Assembly (NCBI RefSeq): GCF_040675855.1
Contig: NZ_JBEGIK010000001.1
Span: 2,294,001 to 2,358,000 of the forward strand
DNA from: Microbacterium sp. LWH3-1.2
Lineage (GTDB): Bacteria > Actinomycetota > Actinomycetes > Actinomycetales > Microbacteriaceae
Length of the DNA: 64,000 nucleotides
Reading direction: 5' to 3'
Shown here: positions 1-10,600 of the stretch, piece after piece
Layout of the letters: each line of letters begins with the position of its first letter
How positions within the stretch are numbered: the stretch's first letter is position 1
Position numbers and translations under genes: made by a program
Notes under the pieces: generated by a model
What the model was told of the DNA's origin: nothing
Database searches by the model: none
The model's input: only the letters and a program-made list of their open reading frames with translations

Positions 1-700
1 GCATCATGACGACGTCCAGCAGGCCATCATCGATGACCGCATCGGGGATCAGGAGCATGTTTCCCGTGAGCGTTCCGCAGTTTCCGACGATGACGGTATG
101 AGCACGGGTCGACCTGGCCCGCCCCCGATCGACGCGGTAGTCCATGTGGAAGAGTCTGTTCGCGATGATCGACCGGGCGATCGGCGTGACGTACGCGAAC
201 CACCCGAGATGCTTCTTCGCGATCGCGCTGGTGTTCTCCGCCATCTCGGCGTCAAGGCCGATGCCGGCCATCACCACAAACACATGGGAAGCTCGCCTGC
301 CGGTCTCGTCCTCAAGCTCAACGACGCCCACATCCACGGCGCGATCCTCACCAGAGAAGGCGGTCGAGACGCAGGAGCGGATGTCGTTGAGAGGTAGGCC
401 GAGATCTCGGGCGAGAAGATTCCCGGTGCCCGCCGGGAGAAGTGCAACCGGCGTCCCGGTGCCTTGCATGACCTCGGCGACGGCTCGCACCGTGCCATCG
501 CCACCGGCGACGATCACCACCGCGGGCTCGTCGGCGAGCGCCTGCTCGGCAGCAGACCGCCCGAAGTCATGGCCGTTCGTCTCATACCACAGCGTGTCGT
601 ACCATCCCAGTGAGCGCTCCTGCTCCTCGACGGCAGGGCGGATCCGATCGACGGAGAGCTTGGCCGGGTTGTAGACAACCGCCGCATGGGTTCGCATCAT
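1..700 (-). CDS. Diacylglycerol kinase family lipid kinase (3' end beyond window)
   Basis: Cytosolic or membrane-associated enzyme of the DAGK/YegS/sphingosine-kinase superfamily, which phosphorylates a lipid hydroxyl with ATP. The frame is open from 700 to base 1, so at least 233 residues are present and the C-terminus is off the left edge. Visible motifs are NPAK at residues 11-14, the nucleotide-binding GGDGT at 66-70, and PAGTGNLLARDLGLP near 89-103. Two tandem ATG codons sit at 700 and 697; no clear ribosome binding site precedes them, so the exact start is uncertain. The substrate cannot be told from sequence: diacylglycerol, undecaprenol-like or other lipids are all possible for this family. 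Confidence 0.88.
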   Translation of the reverse strand, partial: MMRTHAAVVYNPAKLSVDRIRPAVEEQERSLGWYDTLWYETNGHDFGRSAAEQALADEPAVVIVAGGDGTVRAVAEVMQGTGTPVALLPAGTGNLLARDLGLPLNDIRSCVSTAFSGEDRAVDVGVVELEDETGRRASHVFVVMAGIGLDAEMAENTSAIAKKHLGWFAYVTPIARSIIANRLFHMDYRVDRGRARSTRAHTVIVGNCGTLTGNMLLIPDAVIDDGLLDVVMM

Positions 701-785
701 GATCTGAGAAGCCCGCGCGATGGTCGGGTGCCCAGAGCGATGCGGCTCGGCTGCTCGGTCGGTCGAGGCATGGACCCGGCGAGCG

Positions 786-1301
786 TCAGCGGCGAGCTTC
801 ATGACCGGATGCAGATGCCGGTTGCGTGTTTCCAGAGGCCCTGAAGGACACCGACGCCGCCAGCGCCGTCACAGCCGTCGCTCGTTCATTCTCGCTGGCG
901 GCCGCTTCCGCGAACCGGAAGGCCGCTGCTTCCCGCGTCGCGCGAACGACCGCGCTGATTTCGGCGAGCCGATCCGCGAGCACACTCGCTAACCCATCCC
1001 GCAACTCCTCGAGATTTGTGTTCGCAATCTCCAGACGGCGATCCGATACCGTGACCTCAACAGTGGGGTACCCCGACTCCGTGAGACAGTCGCGTGTCTC
1101 ATTGCCAAGGATCGCCGTCACCTCTTCCCGTTCGGGACGGCGACTGAATACTGCCTCCACCATGTACCGATCCGGGGCATCCTCGGTCATCAGCGCTGCA
1201 GGCAGCGAACCCACGAGCACCGATCCCAGGCCCAGGGGCGCGGCGTCCACACCGCTCGTTCGTGTCTGCGTCTTCATGATGTGACGGTACGCCTCCAACA
1301 T
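786..1301 (-). CDS. Hypothetical protein, 171 aa
   Basis: No family recognised. The protein has a polar C-terminal half rich in Ala, Glu and Arg, predicted mostly helical, with a stretch resembling a coiled coil (residues about 110-155), and no signal peptide or membrane segment. Codon bias is typical of the neighbours, which supports it as a real gene. I chose the ATG at 1301 because GAGG lies five bases upstream; an ATG at 1277 (MKTQTR...) has its GGAGG 14 bases away and is the alternative start. It lies 86 bases upstream of the lipid kinase gene, on the same strand, but nothing shows that they form an operon. Confidence 0.55.
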   Translation of the reverse strand: MLEAYRHIMKTQTRTSGVDAAPLGLGSVLVGSLPAALMTEDAPDRYMVEAVFSRRPEREEVTAILGNETRDCLTESGYPTVEVTVSDRRLEIANTNLEELRDGLASVLADRLAEISAVVRATREAAAFRFAEAAASENERATAVTALAASVSFRASGNTQPASASGHEARR

Positions 1302-1639
1302 GTGCACCTCACAGGTTGCGCGAACGTCGCGCGCGTCGCGGGCCAACCCACCAGTCCCGCGATCGGAGGACGACTCTCTCTCAGAGGGCGTCAGCACGTG
1401 GTCAGTCGCCGTCGACGCCGATCCGCCCCGCACCGACTGGTCGGCGCATCGCGAATCGGCCCAGCGAAGGGCTCCTGCGCGCCGGCGTCCGAGACGTTGC
1501 CGCATGTCGGCCTGCCTGTGCGTTCGCCGTGCCCCCGGTGCGCGCGCGGGGTTACGGGGATACCCTGAGAGCAGATGGCCCGGACCCCGTCATTGATGCG
1601 ACACGATCTGTGCGCGCTTCATGTGGCAGGGGGCATGAG
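1302..1639. other. Intergenic region between divergent genes
   Basis: About 340 bases separate the divergent hypothetical gene and the desaturase. Short frames exist on both strands but none has a convincing ribosome binding site or homology that I recognise. Promoters for both flanking genes must lie here; I could not place a confident -35/-10 pair. Confidence 0.5.
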
Positions 1640-2740
1640 ATGGCCGTCATCCCTTCGGGATCGATCGCATCGTCGGTGCGATCCACGACGCCGAAGACGC
1701 CGAATCACTACACGGAGTTGTCGCAGCTGGTGACCGGAAGCGGTCTCATGCGTCGTCGTTACGGCTATTACTGGACGAAGCTCGTCGCGGCCCCGATCGT
1801 GATCGCGGGCGTGATCACCGGTTTCATCCTCATCGGCGACACCTGGTGGCAGCTGGTGACGGCGGCCGTGCTGGCCGTCGTTCTCACGCAGGTTGCCATG
1901 CTCGGTCATGACGCTGCCCACCGGCAGATCTTCCGCTCGGGTCGGTGGAACGACTGGACCACGCTGGTGATCGGTAATCTCCTCGTGGGAATGAGTTACG
2001 GCTGGTGGCAGCACAAACACACGCGGCATCATGCCAACCCGAACAAGATCGGCAGCGATCCCGACATCGAACTGCCCGTCATCGCGTTCACTCCGGAGCA
2101 GGCGGACCGTCGGCGCGCGAGTCGCAGTGGACCACTGCGTTGGCTGATCGCGCACCAGGGGGTGTTGTTCTTCCCGATCCTGCTGCTGGAGGGCCTCTCG
2201 CTGCACGCATCGAGCGTGCGTCGTGTGTTCTCGCGGGAACCGTTGCGTCGCCGTCCGATCGAGATCGCGTTCCTCGCGGCGCGGATCATCGGGTTCCTCG
2301 TGCTCGTGTTCCTGGTGCTGTCGCCGGGGATCGCGTTCGCGTTCCTCGGGGTTCAGCTCGGTGTGTTCGGCGTCTACATGGGCATGGCGTTCGCTCCGAA
2401 CCACAAGGGGATGCCGCTTGTCCCGGCCGACGTGAAGGTGGATTTCCTCCGTCGGCAGGTGCTGATGAGCCGGAATATCCGTGGCAACCGGCTGCTGGAC
2501 ACGGCAATGGGAGGGCTCAACTACCAGATCGAGCATCACCTGTTCCCCTCGATGCCCCGACCGCACCTCCGGCAGGCGTCGGGGATGATCAGCGCATTTT
2601 GCCGGGAGCATGGCGTGCCTTATACCCAGACGGGTCTCTGGCAGTCCTACGGGATCGTCGTCCGCTACATCAACAGGGTGGGGCTCGGCGAGCGCGATCC
2701 CTTCGAGTGTCCGCTGCTCCAGCAGCGGCAGACCCTTTAG
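1640..2740 (+). CDS. Membrane fatty acid desaturase (acyl-lipid / acyl-CoA type)
   Basis: Integral-membrane di-iron enzyme that introduces a cis double bond into a fatty acyl chain. It has 366 residues, the usual size. All three histidine boxes are present: HDAAH at 90-94, HKHTRHH at 125-131 and QIEHH at 296-300. Several hydrophobic spans lie between them (about 48-88, 107-120, 170-187, 205-245). The QIEHH third box is the form seen in front-end (delta-5/6 like) and linoleoyl-CoA-type desaturases, so the regiospecificity may be front-end rather than delta-9. I chose the ATG at 1640 because it gives the usual N-terminus; the frame is open further upstream. A weak GCCGGA/TCCGGC inverted repeat follows the stop codon. 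A role in cold adaptation of the membrane is inference only. Confidence 0.9.
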   Translation: MAVIPSGSIASSVRSTTPKTPNHYTELSQLVTGSGLMRRRYGYYWTKLVAAPIVIAGVITGFILIGDTWWQLVTAAVLAVVLTQVAMLGHDAAHRQIFRSGRWNDWTTLVIGNLLVGMSYGWWQHKHTRHHANPNKIGSDPDIELPVIAFTPEQADRRRASRSGPLRWLIAHQGVLFFPILLLEGLSLHASSVRRVFSREPLRRRPIEIAFLAARIIGFLVLVFLVLSPGIAFAFLGVQLGVFGVYMGMAFAPNHKGMPLVPADVKVDFLRRQVLMSRNIRGNRLLDTAMGGLNYQIEHHLFPSMPRPHLRQASGMISAFCREHGVPYTQTGLWQSYGIVVRYINRVGLGERDPFECPLLQQRQTL

Positions 2741-2772
2741 CCGGACCGGCAACCGGCGCAGCTCCGGCGTGG

Positions 2773-3486
2773 TCAGAGGACCAGTCGCCCGGCGATGACG
2801 TCGGCCGCGACGACACCGATGCGGGTCTGGGTGGAGCGGGCGCGGCTCCGGATCCGCGCGAACGCCTCGTCCATGTCGATGTTCTGTCGCTGGGCGAGGT
2901 ATCCCTTGGCCTGCTCGATCACCACCCGGCTGTCGAGCGCGCGCTGGAGCTGAGCCTGGGTGAGCTCCGACTCCTCTGCCAGGCGCTGCTGCAGGATGCT
3001 GATGGTGGCGATGTCAGCCAGGGCCTGCGCCGCGGCGGCATCTGCTGCGTTGAGCGCTCCCGGTTCCTCCCGCAACAGGTTCAGCGATCCCAGCGTCGAG
3101 TCCCGCAGTCGCAGCGGAATGGCGTGAATCGACAGGAACCCGGAGGCGCGGGCATCGGCCGCGAACGCCGGCCAACGGTCCGCGATCTGGTCGATGTCGT
3201 CCACCGAGACGACTTCGCCGGTCGTCGCCGCCTCCACGCAGGGGCCGGCACCGACTCTCAGCTGCATCAGCTCGACGAGTTCGCTTCGCTCGCTGGTGGA
3301 GACGATCACCTCGAGCTGATTCGACGGGCTCAGCAGAAGGATGCCGGCCGCGGACGCGTCGAACAGCGAGATGCAGTCGTCGACGAGTCGCTGGAGAAGG
3401 TCGACGACATCGAAGTCGTCGACGAGAGAGTCCGCCAGCGTGACGAAGGTTCCCAGCAGCTGATGCTCACGGGTCGGCACCGTCAT
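2773..3486 (-). CDS. GAF and ANTAR domain protein A
   Basis: Sensory protein with an N-terminal GAF domain (about residues 15-150) and a C-terminal ANTAR RNA-binding domain (about 180-235; visible core VVIEQAKGYLAQRQNIDMDEA). ANTAR domains bind paired-hairpin RNAs and act as transcription antiterminators in other bacteria; GAF domains sense small molecules or redox state. At 237 residues it has the normal length for this actinobacterial family. It lies 24 bases downstream of a second GAF-ANTAR gene on the same strand, so the two probably share a transcript. The signal and the RNA targets are unknown. Confidence 0.88.
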   Translation of the reverse strand: MTVPTREHQLLGTFVTLADSLVDDFDVVDLLQRLVDDCISLFDASAAGILLLSPSNQLEVIVSTSERSELVELMQLRVGAGPCVEAATTGEVVSVDDIDQIADRWPAFAADARASGFLSIHAIPLRLRDSTLGSLNLLREEPGALNAADAAAAQALADIATISILQQRLAEESELTQAQLQRALDSRVVIEQAKGYLAQRQNIDMDEAFARIRSRARSTQTRIGVVAADVIAGRLVL

Positions 3487-3510
3487 GCCGTCATCCTAGG
3501 CGGTGTCCTG

Positions 3511-4215
3511 TCACGGGCCGAGGTCCAGGCTGCGGGCGATCACCGCGGCGGCGACGTCGCGCACGGGGCGGCCCGTCGCGTAGGCGTGCCCGCGCAGGAG
3601 CATGAGGGCGTCGTCCACGTCGATTCCGTTCCTGGCCGCGACCATGCCCGTCGCCTGGTGCACCTCCCGCCGCGAGTACGGCTCGTCGGCCGTTTCATCA
3701 TCGGTCACATCGAGGCGGCCCAACGCTCGGCGCAGGAGCGTGCCGGAGACGATCACCGCGAGCCTGCTCAGCCCGGTGATGTCGGCGACGGACAACTCGC
3801 GGGCGGCGGTCGAATAGAGAGCGATCGACCCGATGCCCACCGTCCCGACGAACAGCGGGAAGGCGTAGAGCGACCCCAGATCGAGCTCTCGGAGGGCCGC
3901 CCACGCGCCCGGCCACAGCGCTCCGCCGTCGACCTGGAGATCGGCTGCCGCGACCGGGCGCCGGGTACGCAGGGCCTCCCACGACGGACCCTCACCCAAG
4001 TCGATCTGGATCTCGTCGATCCGGGCTCCGAGCGTGGTGCTGGCACACACCGTCTGCGATCCCATCGGCGAACCGAGGGTGGAGATCACCGCGCCCGCCA
4101 TCGCGACGGCCGCTCGCAGCGGCGAGCACAGATCATCGCTTCCCACCGCGGTGAGCGCGGCGGCGGCGAGCGAGAACGCATCGCCTTCTGGCTCCTTGCC
4201 GGCTGTCATCGACAT
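3511..4215 (-). CDS. GAF and ANTAR domain protein B
   Basis: Second GAF-ANTAR protein, 234 residues, first gene of the pair. The GAF-like part spans about residues 25-160 (IDLGEGPSWEAL is a typical segment) and the ANTAR domain about 175-228 (VHQATGMVAARNGIDVDDAL). The ANTAR core differs from its neighbour: VHQATGMVAA replaces the more common VIEQAKGYLA, so the two may read different RNAs. Two candidate starts, ATG 4215 and ATG 4209, share the GGGGAG upstream; spacing favours 4209 slightly. Likely cotranscribed with protein A. Confidence 0.85.
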   Translation of the reverse strand: MSMTAGKEPEGDAFSLAAAALTAVGSDDLCSPLRAAVAMAGAVISTLGSPMGSQTVCASTTLGARIDEIQIDLGEGPSWEALRTRRPVAAADLQVDGGALWPGAWAALRELDLGSLYAFPLFVGTVGIGSIALYSTAARELSVADITGLSRLAVIVSGTLLRRALGRLDVTDDETADEPYSRREVHQATGMVAARNGIDVDDALMLLRGHAYATGRPVRDVAAAVIARSLDLGP

Positions 4216-4965
4216 CGCTCCCCGCCGTTCGCATCGGAATGAGCGGGCGCTGGGTCCGGGTGCCCTTGCCGCGATCGTACACCGCTTGCTTCAACGTGGG
4301 CCGGAACGTGCGCGGCCCGGCAGGCGTGATGGGTACCAGGATCCGCGTGGGGACGATCTCCGCCGTTCCTCCGCACCGCGGCCCCTCGGGCCCCTCGGGC
4401 CCGGCGGGCGCCGCGGGGTCGGGTCGGCTCGGCGTCGGGAGGAGACCGGATGCATCACTAGCTGGGAGCGCATACATCTGCTGTGCGTAGTCTGCGGACA
4501 TGGGCCGACAACACGAAGAGGGTCAGGTCGCGAAGGACCGATCTCTGAAACCATCTCACATCGCTAGCCAGATGCCCCACCGGAACGCGCAACCCGGTCC
4601 CGACGTGAAAGTCCCGGACGATCCGGAATCCTCCAGCGACTGGCACAGTGCGCAATCAGAGCATTGGCACGGCGCGCAGCCTTCCGAGGAGACTCGCGCT
4701 CGATCCAGCCGGCAAGCCGTGGCCGGGAAGGGTGGCGCGCAGGAATCAGCCGACAGGGCAGTTGGCGATCCACCACCCGTCGATCGATCCAGCGTTTGAT
4801 CGTTGCACCTTCACGGCTCCGGGCTCTCCCGCCTCGATCACCCCGTGACGACCCGAGTCAGGGGGTTCGATCGGAGGAGTCTTCACCGGCCGGTTTCCTG
4901 TTCAGAACAAGGGGACGTGAGGGCCTCAAGACATCCGGCGGTGCCGGCGGCCCCGGCGACCGCCG
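4216..4965. other. Large region without a confident gene
   Basis: 750 bases between the GAF-ANTAR pair and panD, long for this compact window. Two overlapping frames of about 100-120 codons (4133-4501 minus; 4500-4799 plus) start back to back near 4500, but neither has a ribosome binding site or a family I recognise. Bases 4379-4420 hold a GC-rich run of near-repeats (CCCCTCGGGCC twice, then CGGCGGGCGCCG). Codon bias in the 4500-4960 half looks noncoding. Confidence 0.5.
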
Positions 4966-5352
4966 TCAGCCTGCGGTCGTGAGGACGCGCGCGACGCTGT
5001 TCACCCGCACGCCGGGCGTCGACTCGTCGATGTTGACCACGACGGGCTGGTGGAGGAGCACCTCTTCGCGCTCATACTGCGCGTAGGACATCACGATCAC
5101 GACATCGCCGGCGTGGACGAGACGCGCGGCGGCGCCGTTGATCCGCATCACGCCGGTGCCGCGCTCACCGGCGATCGTGTAGGTCTCGAAGCGAGCGCCG
5201 TTGTTGACGTCGACGACGTGCACCTGCTCGTGCTCGACGATGTCGGCGAGGTCCAGAAGGTCGGCGTCGATCGTGATCGATCCGACGTAGTTCAGGTCGC
5301 TGCCGGTGACGGTGGCGCGGTGGATCTTGGACTTGAGCAGGATACGACGCAA
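4966..5352 (-). CDS. panD: Aspartate 1-decarboxylase
   Basis: Makes beta-alanine from L-aspartate for pantothenate and coenzyme A synthesis. The proenzyme cleaves itself at Gly24-Ser25, and the new N-terminal Ser25 becomes the pyruvoyl cofactor; the YVGSITID segment with this pair is intact. Length is 128 residues from a TTG start at 5352, as expected for the family. GGAG lies seven bases upstream of that TTG, and the canonical family N-terminus ([14 protein letters not shown]) begins exactly there. A longer in-frame ATG at 5511 would add residues foreign to the family and run into the divergent promoter, so I rejected it. The gene diverges from jetA. Confidence 0.95.
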   Translation of the reverse strand: MRRILLKSKIHRATVTGSDLNYVGSITIDADLLDLADIVEHEQVHVVDVNNGARFETYTIAGERGTGVMRINGAAARLVHAGDVVIVMSYAQYEREEVLLHQPVVVNIDESTPGVRVNSVARVLTTAG

Positions 5353-5384
5353 GGGAGACTCCGGGTGATAGTGGATCGAGTCCA

Positions 5385-5390
5385 ATAATA
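5385..5390 (-). promoter_or_regulatory. Probable -10 box of panD
   Basis: TATTAT on the minus strand. Transcription would begin about 26 bases before the TTG start, leaving room for the GGAG ribosome binding site. No clear -35 match. Confidence 0.45.
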
Positions 5391-5436
5391 CGGCCGTGCC
5401 CCCACTGGTCGAATCGTGGTCCCGTGCCCGTCCAGG

Positions 5437-5442
5437 TAGGCT
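5437..5442 (+). promoter_or_regulatory. -10 box TAGGCT of jetA (leaderless type)
   Basis: The hexamer ends seven bases before the jetA ATG, placing the transcription start at or next to the start codon. No strong -35. Confidence 0.5.
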
Positions 5443-5449
5443 GGAAGCG

Positions 5450-6922
5450 ATGGGGAACACTCGTGCCGAGGCGGCATACCTGCGGGCTCTCGCGGCGTTC
5501 CGAACCCCCACCCTCGACCTGCTGCACGGTCGCTACGCCCCCTTCGTGATCGCGGCTCTTTCGATCGTGTTCACGGTCGATCGCCCGTCCGTCGACATCT
5601 CGGACGCCCACGCCGAGGTCGCCGAGATCCTGGACGAACTCCGCGCCGCGGGCTACGACGAGGGCGACCGCGCGCTCCCCGTGGGCACTGCCCGGGAGAT
5701 CTGCCGCTACTGGGTGCGGGTCGGATGGCTCGTGCCGCAGATCGACGGTGACACCGAGGTGTACCGCCTGACCGCTCACGCGGTCGGCGCGCTCGAGATC
5801 ACCGGCCGCACCGCGGGTGGACGGACCCGCGTGTCGAACTCGCGCGTCCGCACGCTGCTGGAGGCGGTCGAACGGCTCTCCGATCACGCAGAGACGGATC
5901 CCGCCGCCCGGATGGCACGGCTCATCCGGGAGCGCGACGCGCTCGACGCCGAGATAGCCCGGCTCGAGCTCGGCCAGGCCGAGCCGGTCGACGACGAGCA
6001 GCTTCTCGAAGAGGCCGAGAACGTGCTGCACCTGGCGCGCGAGCTGCCGGCCGACTTCACGCGCGTCGCCGAGTCCATCAAGGCGATGCAGCGCGATGTC
6101 GTCGCGGATCTGCGCCGTGACGTCCGCCCGACCGGCGAGGTGCTGCGCGAGTATCTGCAGCGCGGCCAGCACGTCATGCAGTCCACCGCCGAAGGCCGGG
6201 CCTTCGCGGGCGCGCTGCGCCTGATCGGCGATCCGGAGCGCATAGACAGCCTCACCGAGCAGCTCCACACGCTGCTCGCACAGCCGTTCACGCGCCTCAT
6301 GGACAGCGAGCAGCGCAAGGAGCTCGATGCCATCGGCCGCCGGGTCGAGCTGGGCGTGGAGGAGGTGCTCACCGCTCAGCGCCGCGCCTCCCGCGTGATC
6401 ACCGGGCAGGTCCGCACCCACGACCCGATCCGCGACCGGCAGGTCGACGACCTGCTGCGCGACGTCATGGCGGCTCTCCAGGCGTGGACCCGCAGCTCGT
6501 CCTCCGACGCCGCCGTCGAGCCGCTGCGCAGCCTTCCCATGGCCGACATCGGCCACCTGCGGCAGTCGGTGAGCGACGTCCGTCCGCCCGGTGCGCCGGC
6601 GCCGCTCACCGCCTCGGACGAGGAGGCGGAATTCGCGGATGCCGACACCCGCGCGTGGGGCGGACCCCGCTACGCCGAGCTCGAGGCCTACGTCGCCGGT
6701 CTCGGGGACGAATTCGACCTGGGCGACGCGTTCGAGGGAGCCGACGATGCGGCGAGACGCCCGGTCGACCTGGTGGGCCTCCTCGAGATCGCCCACCGCA
6801 ACGGGATGAGCGAAGGCGACGGGGTGTCCGTCGTCGAAGCACTGCGTCCCGACGGGACGACGCGACGGTTCGCGTTCGGATCCGTGACCGCCCGCACCGC
6901 GAAGGAGCACCACGATGACTGA
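5450..6922 (+). CDS. jetA: JetA / MksF-like subunit (DUF3375)
   Basis: Kleisin-like subunit of the JetABC (MksFEB) SMC complex, the ATP-driven DNA loop extruder of Wadjet systems. 490 residues, matching DUF3375 proteins. The N-terminal part is winged-helix-like (about 1-130), the middle is long and helical (about 150-330), and the C-terminal part is acidic and less ordered. ATG 5450 is preceded at seven bases by a TAGGCT box and fits a leaderless start. The stop codon overlaps jetB by eight bases. In known systems this protein bridges the JetC heads and binds JetB. Identification rests on the protein pattern and on gene order with jetB and jetC. Confidence 0.88.
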   Translation: MGNTRAEAAYLRALAAFRTPTLDLLHGRYAPFVIAALSIVFTVDRPSVDISDAHAEVAEILDELRAAGYDEGDRALPVGTAREICRYWVRVGWLVPQIDGDTEVYRLTAHAVGALEITGRTAGGRTRVSNSRVRTLLEAVERLSDHAETDPAARMARLIRERDALDAEIARLELGQAEPVDDEQLLEEAENVLHLARELPADFTRVAESIKAMQRDVVADLRRDVRPTGEVLREYLQRGQHVMQSTAEGRAFAGALRLIGDPERIDSLTEQLHTLLAQPFTRLMDSEQRKELDAIGRRVELGVEEVLTAQRRASRVITGQVRTHDPIRDRQVDDLLRDVMAALQAWTRSSSSDAAVEPLRSLPMADIGHLRQSVSDVRPPGAPAPLTASDEEAEFADADTRAWGGPRYAELEAYVAGLGDEFDLGDAFEGADDAARRPVDLVGLLEIAHRNGMSEGDGVSVVEALRPDGTTRRFAFGSVTARTAKEHHDD

Positions 6923-7625
6923 GACCGCTGCACGGAGCGATCTCGACGCCGGCGACGTCGATGCGAGCGAAGCGTTCATCGCGCCCGTCGCGATGGAGGA
7001 CGACCTCGACGAGCTCTTCCCCGGCGACCGAGGCGTCCTCGACCCGGCCGTGCGTCGTCTCTTGGTGCACGTGCTGCAGCGACGGTTCGTGCTCGCGGAC
7101 CGCAACCGCGACGAGTGGACCGTGCTGCTCGACAACCAGCAGCTCATCGAGTCGCGCCTCAACGACCTCTTCGTACGCCTCGTGGTGGACCACGACCGCG
7201 GCGTCGCTTATAAGCAGCAGGTGCGCTCCGACGAACTGGAGATGCCGATCCTGCTTCGGGATGCCGCGTACACCCGCTCCGAGACGCTCGTGCTCGTCCA
7301 CCTGCGCACGGTCTATCAGCGCGAGTCGGCGGCGGGGGAGCCTGCGGCGCGCGTCGACATCGAAGACGTCGAACAGACGGTGATGAGTTACTTCGTCGAT
7401 GCCGACGGGGATACCGCCCGCCGCCAGCGGTCGATCCGCAAGGCCATGGATCGGCTCGCGCGCGACGGCATCGTCGACGAAGACACGACGGGCCGGTTCC
7501 GCATCAGCCCGCTGGTCGAGATCGTGCTGAGCGCAGAGAAGCTGCGCGAGCTGCGTGACTGGTTGCGCGCACAGGGCCCGCTTCCGGATCTCGAAGACCT
7601 CGAACTCGAGGAGGCCGCGCTGTGA
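6915..7625 (+). CDS. jetB: JetB / MksE-like subunit (DUF4194)
   Basis: KITE-type partner of the kleisin-like JetA in the same SMC complex. 236 residues with the DUF4194 pattern: an N-terminal segment ([20 protein letters not shown]), then winged-helix-like regions containing the LHL.TVYQRES-type stretch near residues 130-145, and an acidic C-terminus. AAGGAG lies seven bases before the ATG, which sits inside the end of jetA. The stop overlaps the jetC start by four bases (GTGA), so translation of the three genes is coupled. Confidence 0.88.
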   Translation: MTETAARSDLDAGDVDASEAFIAPVAMEDDLDELFPGDRGVLDPAVRRLLVHVLQRRFVLADRNRDEWTVLLDNQQLIESRLNDLFVRLVVDHDRGVAYKQQVRSDELEMPILLRDAAYTRSETLVLVHLRTVYQRESAAGEPAARVDIEDVEQTVMSYFVDADGDTARRQRSIRKAMDRLARDGIVDEDTTGRFRISPLVEIVLSAEKLRELRDWLRAQGPLPDLEDLELEEAAL

Positions 7626-10600
7626 CGATGCTCGACACGCTGTTCGGGCTCATCCCGGCAGCCTCGCGCGGTCAGCAGTGGCTCGCCGAGGATCTTCAGC
7701 TCGTCAACTGGGGCGGCTACGACGGCGCGCACCGCGTGCGGTTCTCGCCGGAGGCCACCCTGCTGTGCGGTGGGTCGGGTTCGGGCAAGTCGACGCTGAT
7801 GGACGCCTACATCGCGCTCATGATGCCGCACACGACGCCGTTCAACGGCGCCTCGAACGGGGCAGTGACGGGTCGACCGCGCGGCGACGAGCAGCGCAAC
7901 ATCCTCTCGTATGGTCGCGGCAAGCTCGACGAGTCGCGTACCGAGGACGGCACGAAGATGCGCGTGCTCCGCGGCGACGGCGAAGACACCTGGACCGCCG
8001 TCGCGATGACGTGGATCGACCACGACGGCACCCGCTTCACCGCGGTGCGCGCCTGGTACATCCCTGCCGGCGCGCGTGTTCTCGAAGACACCGTGCGGGT
8101 GCGTGCGACGACGGACCGTGCGTTCGACCTGAGCTCGCTCCAGCAGGCGGCGGCGCTGCGCCTCTCCGACCTCTCGATCAAGAACGCCGGGCTCGACCCT
8201 GTCGGGACCGATCGGGAGTTCTCGTCACGGCTGCACGCGGTGCTCGGGATCGGCGCGGCGGGGGCGGGGTCGAAGGCGATGAGCCTGCTCGCCCGCATCC
8301 AGGCCGGCCAGCAGATCACGACGGTCGACGACCTCTACAAGCGTCTCGTGCTCGAAGAGCCCGAGACGATGACCACCGCCGACGCTGTCGTCGCGCACTT
8401 CGACGGTCTCGAGAGCACGCGCACGCGCATGCTCACGGCGCGCCAGCAGGTGAGCGCGCTCGAGCCGATCCGCGAGCTGCGCGAGAAGATCGCGGCGGCG
8501 ATCCAACGGCTGCAGCTGATCGACGAGGTCGGCGAGTTCTCCGACCCGGCCTCCCTCGCGACGCTGTGGCGCGCAGATCGGCGGCTGGGTCTCCTCCGCG
8601 ACGTCGAGACCGAGCTGCGGGACCGCAAGAACGCCGCCGACATCTCGCTGAGGGAGAACCGCGCGCTCGCCGATGCGGCCGAGGCCGAGCGCGACGGGCT
8701 CGTCGAGGTGCTGCGGCTGTCGGGCGGCGATCGCCTCGAGACCGCGCAGCGCGAGCTCCGCGACGTCGAGCGGCGACTGACCGCGACGCAGAGCCGGCGC
8801 GCGGGGCTCGAGGCGGAGCTGCGCGCGATCGGCGAGGAGGCGGCCACGCACGCCGAGTTCACGACGCTCGTGGAACGCGCCCGCGAGACGCTCGCCGACC
8901 GCGACGCGAAGGGCGGCGCCCGCGCGGAGTACGCGGAGGCGATCTCGGCGGAGAAGTCCGCAGCAGGCGAGATCGCCGAGCTGGAGGCGGAGGTGCGGCG
9001 GGCGACCGGACTGCAGGGCAACATCCCGCGGGCGCTGCACGAATCGCGCCAGCTCGTGGCGCGCGCGGCCGGCCTCGAGGTCGAGGACCTGCCGTTCGTC
9101 GGCGAGCTTGTCGAGGTGTGCACCGAGTTCGAGCCGTGGCGCGAAGCCTTCAACCTGGCGCTGGGCGGGTTCGCGACGACCCTTCTCATCGACGTGGCGC
9201 ATCTCGGGCGGTTCCGCACGGCGATCGACTCGGTGCCCACGCCGGTGCGACTGCGCTACGAGGGCGTGCACACCGGGCTCGCGGAGGTGGACCTCCGTGG
9301 CACGACGACGCTTCCGGGGCGACTCGATTACCAGAGCACGCCGTTCACCGGCTGGCTGCAGGAGCGCCTCGACGACCGCTTCGGCTTCGTGTGCGTCGAC
9401 TCCGCCGCCGAGTTGTCGCGGCACCGCATGGCGCTGACGCTCACCGGCCAGATCTCGCAGGGGAGCCGTGGCGCCCACGGTGGGCACGGACGCGACAACG
9501 TGCTCGGATTCTCCAACGACCGGCGCCTCGCCGACCTCGCGCGACAGCTCGACGATGCGCGCGCCCGGCTCGGACGCGCGGTGGAGCACCGCAAGCGGGC
9601 GGACGCCGCCCTGGATGCCCTCGACGCTCGGTTCGCGGTGTACGCCAAGCTCCGCGATCTGACCTGGGAGCAGGTCGACGTCGCCTCGGTCACCGCTGAG
9701 CGGGACCGGTGGCTCGCCGTGCAGGACGAGGTGACGGCGTCCAATCCCGAGATCGCCCGGGTGCAGGGCCAGATCGCCGCCGCGAAGGGGAAGGCGGCTC
9801 GCCTGCGCGAAGAGATCGCGCGAACGACGGTGGAGCGCGAGCAGATCGAGTCGCAGTGGACCGATGTCATCGACGACGTCGACTCGGATCAGACGGTCGT
9901 CGACGCCGCGGAGGATGCGGGACGGATGCTGAGCCCCGAGCAGATCGCGTTCCTCGATGACCGATTCCGTCTGGCCGAGACGTCGCGTCCGCACAGCGCA
10001 TCGGACGCGCTGGCAGGCTTCATCGCCGCCCTCACGACCGCCGCGCAGCGGCTGGCCGACGACCGCCGCGCGGCGGCCGACTCGCTCGAGCAGCAGCGCG
10101 ACAGCATGCGGCGCATCATGGTGGGCTTCCTGGAGCGCTGGCCCAACCCGAACCTCCTGCCCGATCCCGAGGAGTCGATCGATGACTTCGAGCGCATCCT
10201 CGAGGCGCTCAAGATGAGCGGCCTTCACGAACTCGAGGCCGAATGGCGCGACAGTCTCCTGAAGCTGTCGGGTAACGACCTCACCAACCTCGACTCCACG
10301 CTGAGCCGCTCGATCCGCGAGATCCGCGATCGCATCCAGCCGATCAACGAGATCATGCAGGACCTGCCGTTCTACGACGACGACCACCGCCTGCAGATCA
10401 CGACGCGAGAGAACCAGTCCGAGGCGCGCCGCCGCTTCCGGCGAGAGCTGCGAGAGGTGCGCGCCCTCATCGAGGCGGCGTCGTCCGACGACGAGCGGGA
10501 GCAAGCGTACCGCCGCATGTCACGGCTGATCGGCCACATGCGGCGCTCGGCGCCCGACTTCGCTGATCTGATCGACGTGCGCAACCACGTGCGGGTGAGT

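Noticed and set aside
4133..4501. 122-codon minus-strand frame (starts MSADYAQQMY) overlapping the GAF-ANTAR B start
   Set aside because: No ribosome binding site or -10 box at its start, 80 bases of overlap into a solid gene, and no recognisable family, although third-position GC is fairly high in its first part.
4500..4799. 99-codon plus-strand frame (starts MGRQHEEGQV)
   Set aside because: Codon use is unlike the neighbours, no ribosome binding site, no homology recognised.
4840..4920. GGTTCGATC resembling a tRNA T-loop
   Set aside because: No matching acceptor stem, D-arm or anticodon arm around it on either strand.
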